From contig URZI01000001.1 of NCBI GenBank assembly GCA_900552385.1, positions 1 to 64,000 of the forward strand: a stretch of DNA of 64,000 bases. The letters run 5' to 3'. The DNA comes from an uncultured Collinsella sp. Lineage in GTDB: Bacteria; Actinomycetota; Coriobacteriia; Coriobacteriales; Coriobacteriaceae. Both the position numbers and the translations under genes were made by a program. Numbering within the stretch: position 1 is the first letter of the stretch; the number at the start of each line of letters is the position of its first letter. The notes below the pieces were generated by a model. It ran no database searches, had not been told where the DNA came from, and worked only from the letters and a program-made list of their open reading frames with translations. Of the stretch, positions 1 through 7,480 are shown one piece after another.

Positions 1-45
1 GATCATGCCTAGTCTCGTGGGCTCGGAGATGTGTATAAGAGACAG
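1..45 (+). other. Illumina Nextera adapter and i7 index (contamination)
   Basis: Positions 12-45 equal the 34-nt Nextera Read 2 adapter and end in the 19-bp Tn5 mosaic end (27-45, AGATGTGTATAAGAGACAG). Positions 4-11 (CATGCCTA) are the reverse complement of i7 index N706, and 1-3 (GAT) fit the end of the P7 oligo. This is sequencing-library sequence left at a contig end. A reading frame opening at position 5 translates the adapter into the well-known artefact peptide ending MCIRDR and is not a gene. Confidence 0.97.
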
Positions 46-144
46 ACCATATATTGCAAAACACCCCCGAGCATATGTTCGAAAACACAATATGTTGTGT
101 TTGCAGCAAAGGCGTGATGCCACCTGTAGAACCACGCCCGCGAA

Positions 145-170
145 CCTCAACCTTCAAGTTGACCTTGAGG
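145..170. promoter_or_regulatory. MerR/SoxR-like dyad
   Basis: The arms CCTCAA (145-150) and TTGAGG (165-170) flank a TCAAGTTGA core. This resembles the symmetric operators of MerR-family regulators such as SoxR. A related sequence lies at 40600-40649. No MerR gene is in the window, so the assignment rests on pattern only. Confidence 0.25.
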
Positions 171-261
171 CGATTTTTACGTCCCTTTACACGCCGTTCA
201 CATCGCCCCCAAACTCCCCCACCCACGACACACACGGCCCACCACCGCGTCGGTGTCTGGC

Positions 262-327
262 GAAAAATGGAACGGGCCCCAGATTGCCCATGCGCGCAAA
301 AGTGCGTCTCAGCAATCTGGGGCCCGT
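262..327 (-). terminator. Terminator of the pyrG-xerD unit
   Basis: A perfect 16-bp stem (272-287 with 312-327) has, on the minus strand, a T-rich tail from the AAAAA at 263-267. It lies just past the xerD stop. The plus side is also AT-rich (TTTAATATTT). Confidence 0.8.
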
Positions 328-365
328 CCCCTTTAATATTTATAAATATGCAGGTCAGCGAGGTG

Positions 366-1307
366 CTAGCGATGTGCCAGCGGATGCGCCGCCAGATAGA
401 CCTCGGTCAGTTGCGTGCGGTCGACATGCGTGTAGACCTGCGTGGTCGAGATATCGGCATGGCCCAAAATCTCCTGCAGCACACGCAAGTCGGCACCGCC
501 CGCGAGCATGTGGGTGGCAAAGGAGTGGCGCAAGGTATGGGGATGGAGCCCCACCAGCCCCACCTGGCGCCCATACCGCTCGCATATCGCATGCACGGCC
601 TGGCGCGACAGGCGACGTCCGTTCTTATTTAAAAAGACCGCCGAGGTCTCCGTCCCGTGAGCATGGGCGGCCAGGAGAGTGCGCCCATCACCTATATAGT
701 GTGTCAGGGCACGCGCCGCGCTTCCCACCAACGGGGCCAGACGCTCCTTGGAGCCCTTACCGCGCACCAGGACAAACCCGTCATCGATATGGATATCGCC
801 CACATCGAGCCCAACCAGCTCACTCACGCGCAAGCCACAACCGTAAAGCACTTCCAAGATGGCATGATCGCGCAGTCCCATCTCGCCTTCGGGAAAGTCT
901 TGATCGAGCAGCGCCGAGACATCCTCCACTGAAAGGTATTCCGGCAGGCGATCTGCCTTTTTGGGCAGGCGCAACGCCGCCGTTGGATTTTGGGCCACAG
1001 CCCCATCGCGCACCAAAAAGGCATGCAGGCCCTTCACGGCCGCAAGCGCACGCTCCACCGAGGCATCGGAATAGCCCCCATCGCGACGGTCGGCGACAAA
1101 GCCCTCCACGACCTGACGGGTCACCTCTTCAAAAGACACAATACCCGCCCGCTCCAGATAGGCGCAGTACGTCGTCAGGTCACGACGATAGGCCGCAATC
1201 GTGTTGCGCGCCAAACCCCGCTCGACCGCGAGGTAATCGAGATACTCCCCCGCCGCCACGGCGAGCGACGAGGGAGTAGCTTCGGTATGTTCCTTATTCG
1301 CCGGCAC
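366..1307 (-). CDS. xerD: Site-specific tyrosine recombinase XerD-like
   Basis: A tyrosine recombinase of about 313 aa, the usual length for XerC/XerD, which resolve chromosome dimers at dif with FtsK. The N-terminal SAM-like core-binding domain (about 20-105, with EYLDYLAVERGLARNT) precedes the catalytic domain. Visible catalytic elements are the Arg in GLRVSEL, Lys in RGKGSKER, HTLRHSFATH, LGHADISTT and nucleophile Tyr292 in QVYTHV. I use the GTG at 1307, 2 bp after the pyrG stop; the open frame continues upstream to 1460 but only inside pyrG. Translational coupling to pyrG is likely. XerD rather than XerC is a guess from overall similarity; a mobile-element integrase is unlikely given the housekeeping neighbour. 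Confidence 0.88.
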   Translation of the reverse strand: MPANKEHTEATPSSLAVAAGEYLDYLAVERGLARNTIAAYRRDLTTYCAYLERAGIVSFEEVTRQVVEGFVADRRDGGYSDASVERALAAVKGLHAFLVRDGAVAQNPTAALRLPKKADRLPEYLSVEDVSALLDQDFPEGEMGLRDHAILEVLYGCGLRVSELVGLDVGDIHIDDGFVLVRGKGSKERLAPLVGSAARALTHYIGDGRTLLAAHAHGTETSAVFLNKNGRRLSRQAVHAICERYGRQVGLVGLHPHTLRHSFATHMLAGGADLRVLQEILGHADISTTQVYTHVDRTQLTEVYLAAHPLAHR

Positions 1308-1309
1308 CC

Positions 1310-2971
1310 TTAGTCCGTAGCGAGGTTCATGGGTGTCACCTGCAGACGGTCGACACCCTCGTGCTGGCCGATCGAAGCGCGCACGAACTCGCGGAACAGC
1401 GGCTGCGGGTTGGTCGGGCGGCTCTTGAACTCGGGATGAGCCTGGGTTGCCACATACCACGGATGCACGTCGCGCGGCAACTCGACCATCTCGACCAGGC
1501 GCTCGTCGGGCGACAGACCCGAGATAACAAAACCGGCGTCCTCGAGCTGGTCACGGAAGGCGTTGTTGAACTCAAAGCGATGACGGTGACGCTCGTAGAC
1601 GAGCTCCTCGCCATATGCCTCGCGAGCGAGGGTATCGGCGGCGAGCTTGCACGGATAGGCGCCCAGGCGCATGGTGCCGCCCTTCTCGGTCACGTCCTCC
1701 TGCGAGCTCATCAGATCGATGACACTATACGGGCCATCCGGATCGAACTCGGAGGAGCTGGCGCCGGCAAGGCCGACGACGTTGCGCGCAAATTCGCACA
1801 CGGCCACCTGCATACCCAGGCAAATGCCCAGATACGGAATCTTGTGCTCACGGGCAAACTCGGCCGCGAGGATCTTGCCCTCCAGGGCGCGCTTGCCAAA
1901 GCCGCCGGGGACCAGGATGCCCGAGGCGTCGCCCAAAACCTCGGAGACATTCTGCTCGTCGAGGCTCTCGCCGTCGACCAGCTGGACGTCCACATGGCGA
2001 TCGTAGAAGACGCCCGCATGGTGCAGGGCCTCGATAACCGACAGGTACGCATCGGGCAGCTGCGTGTACTTACCCACGACGGCAATCTTCACCTTGTCGG
2101 CGTGATGGTTGGCGTGATTCTGTTTGCGCAGGAACTCGTTCCACTCGCTCATGTCGCGCTCACGCGGGTCCAGACCCAGGCGCTCGCAAATGCGCAGGTC
2201 AAAGTCCTGCTCGGCAAGCAGCTGCGGAACATCGTAAATGCTCGCGCAGTCCTCGTTGGTAAAGACGCAATCGGTGTCGACGTCGCAGAAGCTTGCGATC
2301 TTTCCGCGGATAGCGTCATCGATATGGTGGTCGGAGCGCAGCACGATGATATCGGGCTGGATGCCAAAGCTGCGGAGCTCCTTGACGGAATGCTGCGTGG
2401 GCTTGGTCTTGACCTCGTGGGCGGCGGCGATATAGGGAACGAGCGACACGTGGATGTAGCAGACGTTCTCGGGGCCGGCCTCCTTGCGGTACTGACGGAT
2501 GGCCTCGACAAACGGTTGGGACTCGATGTCGCCGATCGTGCCGCCCAGCTCGGTGATGACTACATCGGAGCCGGTCTGCTCCTCGATGCGGCGGAACTTG
2601 TCCTTAATGGCATTGGTGACGTGAGGAATCACCTGCACGGTACCGCCCAAAAAGTCGCCGCGACGCTCGCGGGCGATCAAGCTCTTATAGATGGCGCCGG
2701 TCGTAAAGTTGGAATCGCGGGTCAGGTTCTCATCAATAAAGCGCTCGTAATGACCCAGGTCCAGGTCGGACTCGTAACCATCCTCGGTAACGAAGACCTC
2801 ACCATGCTGGAAGGGGCTCATGGTACCGGGATCGACGTTCAGATACGGATCGGCCTTCTGCATCGTTACTTTGTAGCCACGCGACTTGAGCAGACGGCCC
2901 AGCGAGGCCGCGGTGATACCCTTGCCCAGGGACGAAACCACGCCACCGGTTACGAACACATGCTTGGTCAT
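1310..2971 (-). CDS. pyrG: CTP synthase
   Basis: CTP synthase (553 aa, typical length) aminates UTP to CTP with ATP and glutamine in the cytosol. The N-terminal synthetase domain starts TKHVFVTGGVVSSLGKG (P-loop) and carries the KADPYLNVDPGTMSPFQHGE segment typical of the family. The C-terminal class I glutamine amidotransferase domain has GICLGMQ with nucleophile Cys384 and the THPEF-type His/Glu motif (AQAHPEFKSRPT). The start has AGGTAA 6 nt upstream. It is first in a two-gene unit with xerD. Nothing is unusual in the sequence. Confidence 0.97.
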   Translation of the reverse strand: MTKHVFVTGGVVSSLGKGITAASLGRLLKSRGYKVTMQKADPYLNVDPGTMSPFQHGEVFVTEDGYESDLDLGHYERFIDENLTRDSNFTTGAIYKSLIARERRGDFLGGTVQVIPHVTNAIKDKFRRIEEQTGSDVVITELGGTIGDIESQPFVEAIRQYRKEAGPENVCYIHVSLVPYIAAAHEVKTKPTQHSVKELRSFGIQPDIIVLRSDHHIDDAIRGKIASFCDVDTDCVFTNEDCASIYDVPQLLAEQDFDLRICERLGLDPRERDMSEWNEFLRKQNHANHHADKVKIAVVGKYTQLPDAYLSVIEALHHAGVFYDRHVDVQLVDGESLDEQNVSEVLGDASGILVPGGFGKRALEGKILAAEFAREHKIPYLGICLGMQVAVCEFARNVVGLAGASSSEFDPDGPYSVIDLMSSQEDVTEKGGTMRLGAYPCKLAADTLAREAYGEELVYERHRHRFEFNNAFRDQLEDAGFVISGLSPDERLVEMVELPRDVHPWYVATQAHPEFKSRPTNPQPLFREFVRASIGQHEGVDRLQVTPMNLATD

Positions 2972-3091
2972 ATTGAGTTACCTGCGCTTCCCGTAGAAGT
3001 TGTTTATCCACATCTTACGGGTCTTCATTGTAATACTCGCGCCGCGGACCGTTCGCAATTTTTCTCGCGTGCGATTGCATTTCTCAATCTT

Positions 3092-3125
3092 GAAACAAAA
3101 CGCCGCCCGGTTTCCCAGGCGGCGT
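3092..3125 (-). terminator. Terminator after the winged-helix gene
   Basis: Stem ACGCCGCC (3100-3107) pairs with GGCGGCGT (3118-3125) and is followed on the minus strand by TTTTGTTT. Confidence 0.8.
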
Positions 3126-3149
3126 CGCTATGGCAAGGGTTACATGCTG

Positions 3150-3488
3150 CTATCGATCAGCAACCTCGTCCTCAAGCATTTCTTGAACGAGCATGCCGGT
3201 ACGGACGCCCTCAAGATACCACTCGCCACGTTCGGTGAGGCAAATGCCATTTGCAAGCTGACCGCCGTCGTCGCTATAACGCGAGACGACATCAATCATG
3301 CCTTCGGAATCCAAGCGATCGATTGCGGCGCGGGCACGATACGGCGAAACCCCCACGCGCTCGGCAAGCGTTTTGCGCGAGAAACCATACGGCCCGCCAT
3401 TGTCTTCGGTTTGCTGGTCGATCTCCATCAACACCAGCACCTCGACACGCTTCATATCGTTGACACTCGCACGACCCTTGCCCGCCAT
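3150..3488 (-). CDS. Small winged-helix DNA-binding protein
   Basis: A 112-aa protein predicted to be a transcription factor. Residues about 15-95 read as a winged helix: a helix rich in M/E/I (VEVLVLMEIDQQ), a helix-turn-helix (FSRKTLAERVGVSPYRARAAIDRL) and a wing ending in the GICLTERGEWYL strand. I chose the ATG at 3488 because GAGGAGG lies 6 nt upstream; a longer frame to 3542 lacks such a site. It stands alone between two terminators. I do not recognise the specific family or target. It resembles PadR/MarR-size regulators, and nothing shows its ligand. Confidence 0.75.
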   Translation of the reverse strand: MAGKGRASVNDMKRVEVLVLMEIDQQTEDNGGPYGFSRKTLAERVGVSPYRARAAIDRLDSEGMIDVVSRYSDDGGQLANGICLTERGEWYLEGVRTGMLVQEMLEDEVADR

Positions 3489-3675
3489 AGCAGCCTCCTC
3501 AAACCGAGCACGAGCATCTAACGCGCCGTGCGCGACCGACACACCTCACGATGGCAGGTAATATCCATCATGCGGCATCCCGCTAAGGATGAAACAGTTA
3601 CGGTTATTGTATACCGCTCAAATTGTTTCTAGGCAGGTAAACAGCTATTTTTCGCCGAAATAGGCGCTTTATTGA

Positions 3676-3712
3676 TCAAAAAGCCGTACCGGGCGCTAAC
3701 CCGATACGGCCA
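3676..3712 (-). terminator. Terminator of the UPF0371 gene
   Basis: Stem GCCGTACCGGG (3683-3693) with CCCGATACGGC (3700-3710), one wobble, followed on the minus strand by TTTTTGAT. Confidence 0.8.
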
Positions 3713-3744
3713 AAATGCAATGCAATTACCGCGGTGCTTCAAAC

Positions 3745-5226
3745 TTAGCGATGGAAGAAACCGCGGCGCTCAAACTTGGGCTCGCAGCACACGTTGATAC
3801 CCAGTTTGCGCAGTACCGTCTCGTCCGTCGGCGAGATAATCACGCTAAAGAAGGCATCGCAACCGCGCAGCTGCTCCAGGCCCGAAAGGACGCGAGCGGC
3901 CGTCTCACTCGTGGCCGAGGTGATCGACAGCGCCATAAGCGTCTCGTCGGTGTGGAGGCGCGGGTTTTTGCTGCCCAGGAAATGCGTCTTGAGCTTGCTG
4001 ATGGGCTCGATCGCTTCATCGCTAATGACCTCGAGCTCAAGGTCGACGCCCGAGACATGCTTAAGTGCATTCATGATGAGCGAGCTCGCGGCGCCCAGGC
4101 GCGTGGAAGTCTTGCCGGTCACCACGGAGCCATCGGGCATGACCATGGCACCCACGGGACCACCCGTCAGCTGCTCCCTGGTGAGGGCTGCCGAGCGCGC
4201 CGGTGAGTAGTTCTTATCGATGCCGGCTTTCTTCATAATAATCTTGAGACGGTCGACTTGCTCATCGCCCACGCCGGTACGGCGCACATTTTCGACCGCG
4301 GTAAAGTAGCGGCGGACGATCTCCATCTTGGAAGCGTCGCGGCAGGCATCGTCATCGGTGATGGCAAAGCCGACCATATTGACGCCCATGTCCGTAGGGC
4401 TCTGGTAGGGGCTCTTGCCCAGGATCTTTTCCATCAGGGCACGGACTACCGGGAAGGCCTCGACGTCGCGGTTGTAGTTGACCGTGGTCTTGTTGTAGGC
4501 CTCAAGGTGGAACGAATCGATGATATTGGCATCGTCGAGGTCAGCCGTGGCGGCCTCGTAGGCAATATTGACCGGATGCGTCAGAGGAAGATTCCAGACA
4601 GGGAAGGTCTCGAACTTGGCATAGCCGGCGGCCGTGCCATGCTTGTGCTCGTGATAGAGCTGAGACAGGCAGGTGGCAAGCTTGCCCGAGCCAGGACCGG
4701 GGGCAGTGACCACGACGAGCGGTCGGGTGGTCTCGGCAAACTCATTCTTGCCGTAGCCATCGTCGGACACGATCAGATCGACATCGTGCGGATACCCCTC
4801 GATGGGATAGTGCAGCTTGGCGGGAATACCGAGCGCGTTCAGGCGGTTGCGGAACACATCGGCAGCAGGCTGCCCGGCGTACTGGGTGATGACCACAGCC
4901 GCGACAGCAAAGCCGTTGCCGCGGAACAGGTCAACCAGGCGCAGCACATCCTCGTCATAGGTAATGCCGAGGTCACCACGAGCCTTGTTTTTCTCGATGT
5001 GGTTCGCGTTGATCGCGATGATAACCTCGACATCGTCGGCGATGCTCTTGAGCATGCGGAACTTGCTGTCCGGTTCAAAACCCGGCAGCACGCGGCTCGC
5101 ATGATAGTCATCGAACAGCTTACCGCCAAACTCCAAATAGAGCTTGCCACCAAACTGCGAGATGCGCTCCTTAATGTGAGCAGCCTGCAGCTCGATATAC
5201 TTCGCGTTGTCGAAACCCTGGCGCAT
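3745..5226 (-). CDS. UPF0371/DUF1846 family protein
   Basis: A 493-aa member of the UPF0371 (DUF1846) family, conserved in Firmicutes and Coriobacteriia; structures exist but no agreed function. Recognisable segments are AAHIKERISQFGGKLYLEFG near the N-terminus, VLPGFEPDSKFRML, and a glycine-rich TAPGPGSGKLATCL stretch near residue 180 that looks like a nucleotide-binding loop. I start at the ATG at 5226, which has GGGAG about 6 nt upstream and matches the family N-terminus; the upstream ATG at 5250 has no ribosome site. It is a single-gene unit with its own terminator. Cytosolic; role unknown. Confidence 0.85.
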   Translation of the reverse strand: MRQGFDNAKYIELQAAHIKERISQFGGKLYLEFGGKLFDDYHASRVLPGFEPDSKFRMLKSIADDVEVIIAINANHIEKNKARGDLGITYDEDVLRLVDLFRGNGFAVAAVVITQYAGQPAADVFRNRLNALGIPAKLHYPIEGYPHDVDLIVSDDGYGKNEFAETTRPLVVVTAPGPGSGKLATCLSQLYHEHKHGTAAGYAKFETFPVWNLPLTHPVNIAYEAATADLDDANIIDSFHLEAYNKTTVNYNRDVEAFPVVRALMEKILGKSPYQSPTDMGVNMVGFAITDDDACRDASKMEIVRRYFTAVENVRRTGVGDEQVDRLKIIMKKAGIDKNYSPARSAALTREQLTGGPVGAMVMPDGSVVTGKTSTRLGAASSLIMNALKHVSGVDLELEVISDEAIEPISKLKTHFLGSKNPRLHTDETLMALSITSATSETAARVLSGLEQLRGCDAFFSVIISPTDETVLRKLGINVCCEPKFERRGFFHR

Positions 5227-5385
5227 ATATGGCTCCCATCCCGTTTCCATTTAATGTTCTAGGCGATTATAACGGAGCCCGCCCTCCCCGATACCCAGAC
5301 CATCAACAGGCACCAACCAAACACGCCCACCGCAACCACCGGGGACCCGGGGTAGATCATTTGGGACGGGAAACAAGGCACTCAG

Positions 5386-5572
5386 CACCAACAATGAAAA
5401 CGTCACAGGCAAAGCCAAAGCCAGCGAACGGGCACCAGAGCGAGCAAGCTACCCCCTGCACCAACAATGGCAGCGCCGCAGGTTGAGCATAAGCCAGCGA
5501 AAGCCCGCCAGAGTAGGCAAAGCGCCCTCTGCACCAACAATGGAAAGCGCCGCAGGCAGAGGACGGACAGCG
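5386..5572. repeat. 73-bp tandem repeat, 2.5 copies
   Basis: The marker CACCAACAATG starts at 5386, 5459 and 5532, exactly 73 bp apart. Units 1 and 2 also share AGG, AAGCCAGCGA, CAGAG, CAA and a CCCYCTG end. Unit 3 keeps GGAAAGCGCCGCAGG and then runs into the hairpin element at 5574. Confidence 0.85.
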
Positions 5573-5573
5573 A

Positions 5574-5713
5574 GCGCCGTCCAGAACGTACAAGTTGGCA
5601 TGAAAAAGGCAAGGCATAGACCTTTTGGTCATGCCTTGCCTTTTGAATGACAAATTGTCGTTCTGGACGGCGCGCAGCGTCGACTGGTTGCGCGGTTCGT
5701 AGAACCGCGCAAC
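5574..5713. repeat. Nested inverted-repeat element A
   Basis: The outer arms are 15 bp and perfect (5574-5588 with 5659-5673). Inside is a 14-bp hairpin (5604-5617 with 5631-5644) with a GACC/GGTC tip. A second hairpin closes the right end (GTTGCGCGGTT 5687-5697 with 5703-5713). The last 42 nt (5672-5713) align without gaps to 60669-60710 of element B. Confidence 0.8.
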
Positions 5714-5768
5714 ATAAGTGCGCCCCCTCCTGCGCACGGAACGGAAGGGGGCTAAAGGTAGGAGTCTA

Positions 5769-5789
5769 CCGGTGGGTTTACCCCACCGG
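5769..5789. terminator. Hairpin downstream of the exchanger gene
   Basis: CCGGTGGG (5769-5776) pairs with CCCACCGG (5782-5789). It lies about 65 nt past the exchanger stop codon on the minus strand but lacks a U-run, so intrinsic termination here is uncertain. Confidence 0.35.
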
Positions 5790-5854
5790 ACAGACGATGA
5801 CCAGGTGATCCTCTACAGGATCGTCAAGGTTTCCGTGGGGTACCCGTTGGGTAC

Positions 5855-7333
5855 TTAGATCAACACGCAGGCGACGGTCAGGATGATGGCGCAGACGACG
5901 GAGAGCGCGACGATGAGCTTAAGGGCGAACTTGAGCCAGGTCGTCCACTCGATCTTGGCCAGGGCGAGACCGCCCATGATGGCGCCGGAGGTCGGGGTGA
6001 ACAGGTTCACGACACCGATGGCGGCGGAGAAGATCATGACCATGACCTCAGGCGAGAAGCCGAGCTTAACAGCCAACGGTCCCATGATGGGCATGGAGAC
6101 GGTGGCCATACCGGAGGTCGAGGGGATCAGGAAGGACAGGCCGAAGTAGACCAGGAAGCTCATGGGAGCGAAGATCACGCCGGACAGGCCAGCCAGAGCA
6201 TTGGCGGCAGCGTCGAGGACGAAGACGTCGAGGCCGGTGTTAGCCATGAGGACGGAGATACCACGGGCGAGGGCGATGACGAGAACAACGGACATCATGT
6301 CGGCAGCGCCGGTGATAAAGGTGTTAACGATCTGCTTCTCGGACAGGCCACCGATGATACCGATCAGGACGGCCATAAGGAAGAACCAGGTGGAAGCCTC
6401 GTCGAAGTACCACTGGCCAATGGGCAGGCCGGTGATCAGGGCAGACCAGCCCTGGACGACGGCGTTACCGTCGGCGTCGTAGACAGCGCCAGCGTCGAAG
6501 AAGTTAGCGACGCCCTCGTTGAGGTCGGCCAGCGGAATGAAGCCGACGATCATGACGACGAAGGTGAAGGCGAAGGCAATCAGAACACCCTTCTGACGAC
6601 CGGTGAGCTTGACCTCCTTGTGGACCTCGGAAGCAGCCTTGCCGTGAGCCTCTTCGGCGTCCTTGAGCTCCTGCATCGACAGGATGGTGGAACCCTTGTC
6701 AGCCTTGACCTTCTTGGCGTAGCTCATCACGAAGAAGATGGACATAGCGGTAGTGACAATCCACAGGACGGCACCGAGGCCGATGATGATGGACTGGTTG
6801 ACCTCAATGCCAACGCCGGTCAGAGCGTCGACGGCAGCGCCGACGGCGAACGGGTTAACCGTGGAGCCCAGGCAGCCGCAGCCAGCGCCGAGCAGGACGG
6901 TAGCGGCACCGACCATGGGGTCGAAGCCAGCGGCCATCATGGTAGCGGCGAGCAGGGCGTAGAAGGGAACGGTCTCCTCGCACATACCATAGGTGGTACC
7001 ACCGAGGGAGAAGATGAGCATCAGCACGGGAATGAGCATAATCTCGTTGCCCTTAAGCTTCTGCACCAGAACGGCGATGCCGTTGTCCAGGGCGCCGGTC
7101 TCGGTCATCATACCGAGGAAGCCGCCCAGGATCATAACGAAGAGGCAGACGGGCAGAGCGTCAGCGAAGCCCTTAATCGGGGCGGTGCAGAAATCGCTCA
7201 GACGGGCGGCAGTAACCGCGCCGCCGGACGTGCCGGAGACGATAACGGTAATCACTGCGACAATTGCCAGCAGAGCAAGAAGAATGGTGAACGATGAAGG
7301 CATACCGCGCTTTTTCTTAGCGGTCTCAGTCAT
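5855..7333 (-). CDS. YfcC-family carrier, probable arginine/ornithine exchanger
   Basis: A 492-aa polytopic membrane protein of the YfcC/C4-dicarboxylate-anaerobic-carrier family, with about 12 hydrophobic segments starting SSFTILLALLAIVAVITVIV and a charged cytoplasmic loop near residues 215-250. Conserved features include FSLGGTTYGMCEETVPFYAL and the C-terminal FLIPSTSGMATVSMPIMGPL. In streptococci the ArcD arginine-ornithine antiporter belongs to this family; here it follows arcA and arcB in the same direction, so arginine uptake against ornithine is the likely job (inference). I start at 7333, 9 nt after AGGGGGG; ATGs at 7342 and 7360 are too close to or upstream of that site. Another dicarboxylate or amino acid substrate is possible. 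Confidence 0.85.
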   Translation of the reverse strand: MTETAKKKRGMPSSFTILLALLAIVAVITVIVSGTSGGAVTAARLSDFCTAPIKGFADALPVCLFVMILGGFLGMMTETGALDNGIAVLVQKLKGNEIMLIPVLMLIFSLGGTTYGMCEETVPFYALLAATMMAAGFDPMVGAATVLLGAGCGCLGSTVNPFAVGAAVDALTGVGIEVNQSIIIGLGAVLWIVTTAMSIFFVMSYAKKVKADKGSTILSMQELKDAEEAHGKAASEVHKEVKLTGRQKGVLIAFAFTFVVMIVGFIPLADLNEGVANFFDAGAVYDADGNAVVQGWSALITGLPIGQWYFDEASTWFFLMAVLIGIIGGLSEKQIVNTFITGAADMMSVVLVIALARGISVLMANTGLDVFVLDAAANALAGLSGVIFAPMSFLVYFGLSFLIPSTSGMATVSMPIMGPLAVKLGFSPEVMVMIFSAAIGVVNLFTPTSGAIMGGLALAKIEWTTWLKFALKLIVALSVVCAIILTVACVLI

Positions 7334-7427
7334 AGTTCTCATCCCCCCTTCATAAATCATTTACTGATCTCGCCAGAAGCGGCTCTTCCGTGCCGTGCCT
7401 GCCGCTTGATGCGAGATTATTACCAGA

Positions 7428-7464
7428 TAAAACCGCTCGGGGTGTGCAGCAATACACCCCGAGC
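7428..7464 (-). terminator. Terminator after arcB
   Basis: A perfect 11-bp stem GCTCGGGGTGT (7435-7445) with ACACCCCGAGC (7454-7464), then TTTTATC on the minus strand. It separates arcB from the exchanger gene, so the latter needs readthrough or its own promoter. Confidence 0.75.
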
Positions 7465-7480
7465 GAGATGCTAGATGCTC

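Larger units (their letters stand above)
46..365. other. Intergenic stretch at contig end, no gene seen
   Basis: Between the adapter and the xerD stop codon I see no credible gene. It holds a 26-bp dyad at 145-170 and the xerD terminator at 262-327. Reading frames here begin in the adapter or are antisense to xerD. Confidence 0.7.
5227..5854. other. Gene-free stretch with repeats
   Basis: These 628 bases hold no credible gene. They contain a three-copy 73-bp tandem repeat (5386-5572), a nested inverted repeat (5574-5713) and small hairpins before the exchanger gene. Minus-strand frames through the repeat (about 126 and 69 aa) shift frame between units, because 73 is not a multiple of 3, and are rejected as genes. 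Confidence 0.7.

Noticed and set aside
5..1279. 424-codon plus-strand reading frame at the contig start
   Set aside because: It begins inside the Nextera adapter (MCIRDR artefact) and then runs antisense to xerD with a Pro/Arg-rich composition.
366..1307. Phage or element integrase
   Set aside because: Length, motifs and coupling to pyrG fit a housekeeping XerD; no attachment site, excisionase or phage genes are nearby.
1361..3238. 625-codon plus-strand frame antisense to pyrG
   Set aside because: Low-information Ala/Leu/Gly/Asp composition typical of a shadow frame; pyrG is unmistakable.
5386..5572. CRISPR-like array
   Set aside because: Units are contiguous tandem copies with no unique spacers, only 2.5 copies, and no cas genes are in the window.
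5357..5737. 126-aa minus-strand frame over the tandem repeat
   Set aside because: Cys/Trp/Gly-rich, without a ribosome site, and its repeats change frame because the unit is 73 bp.
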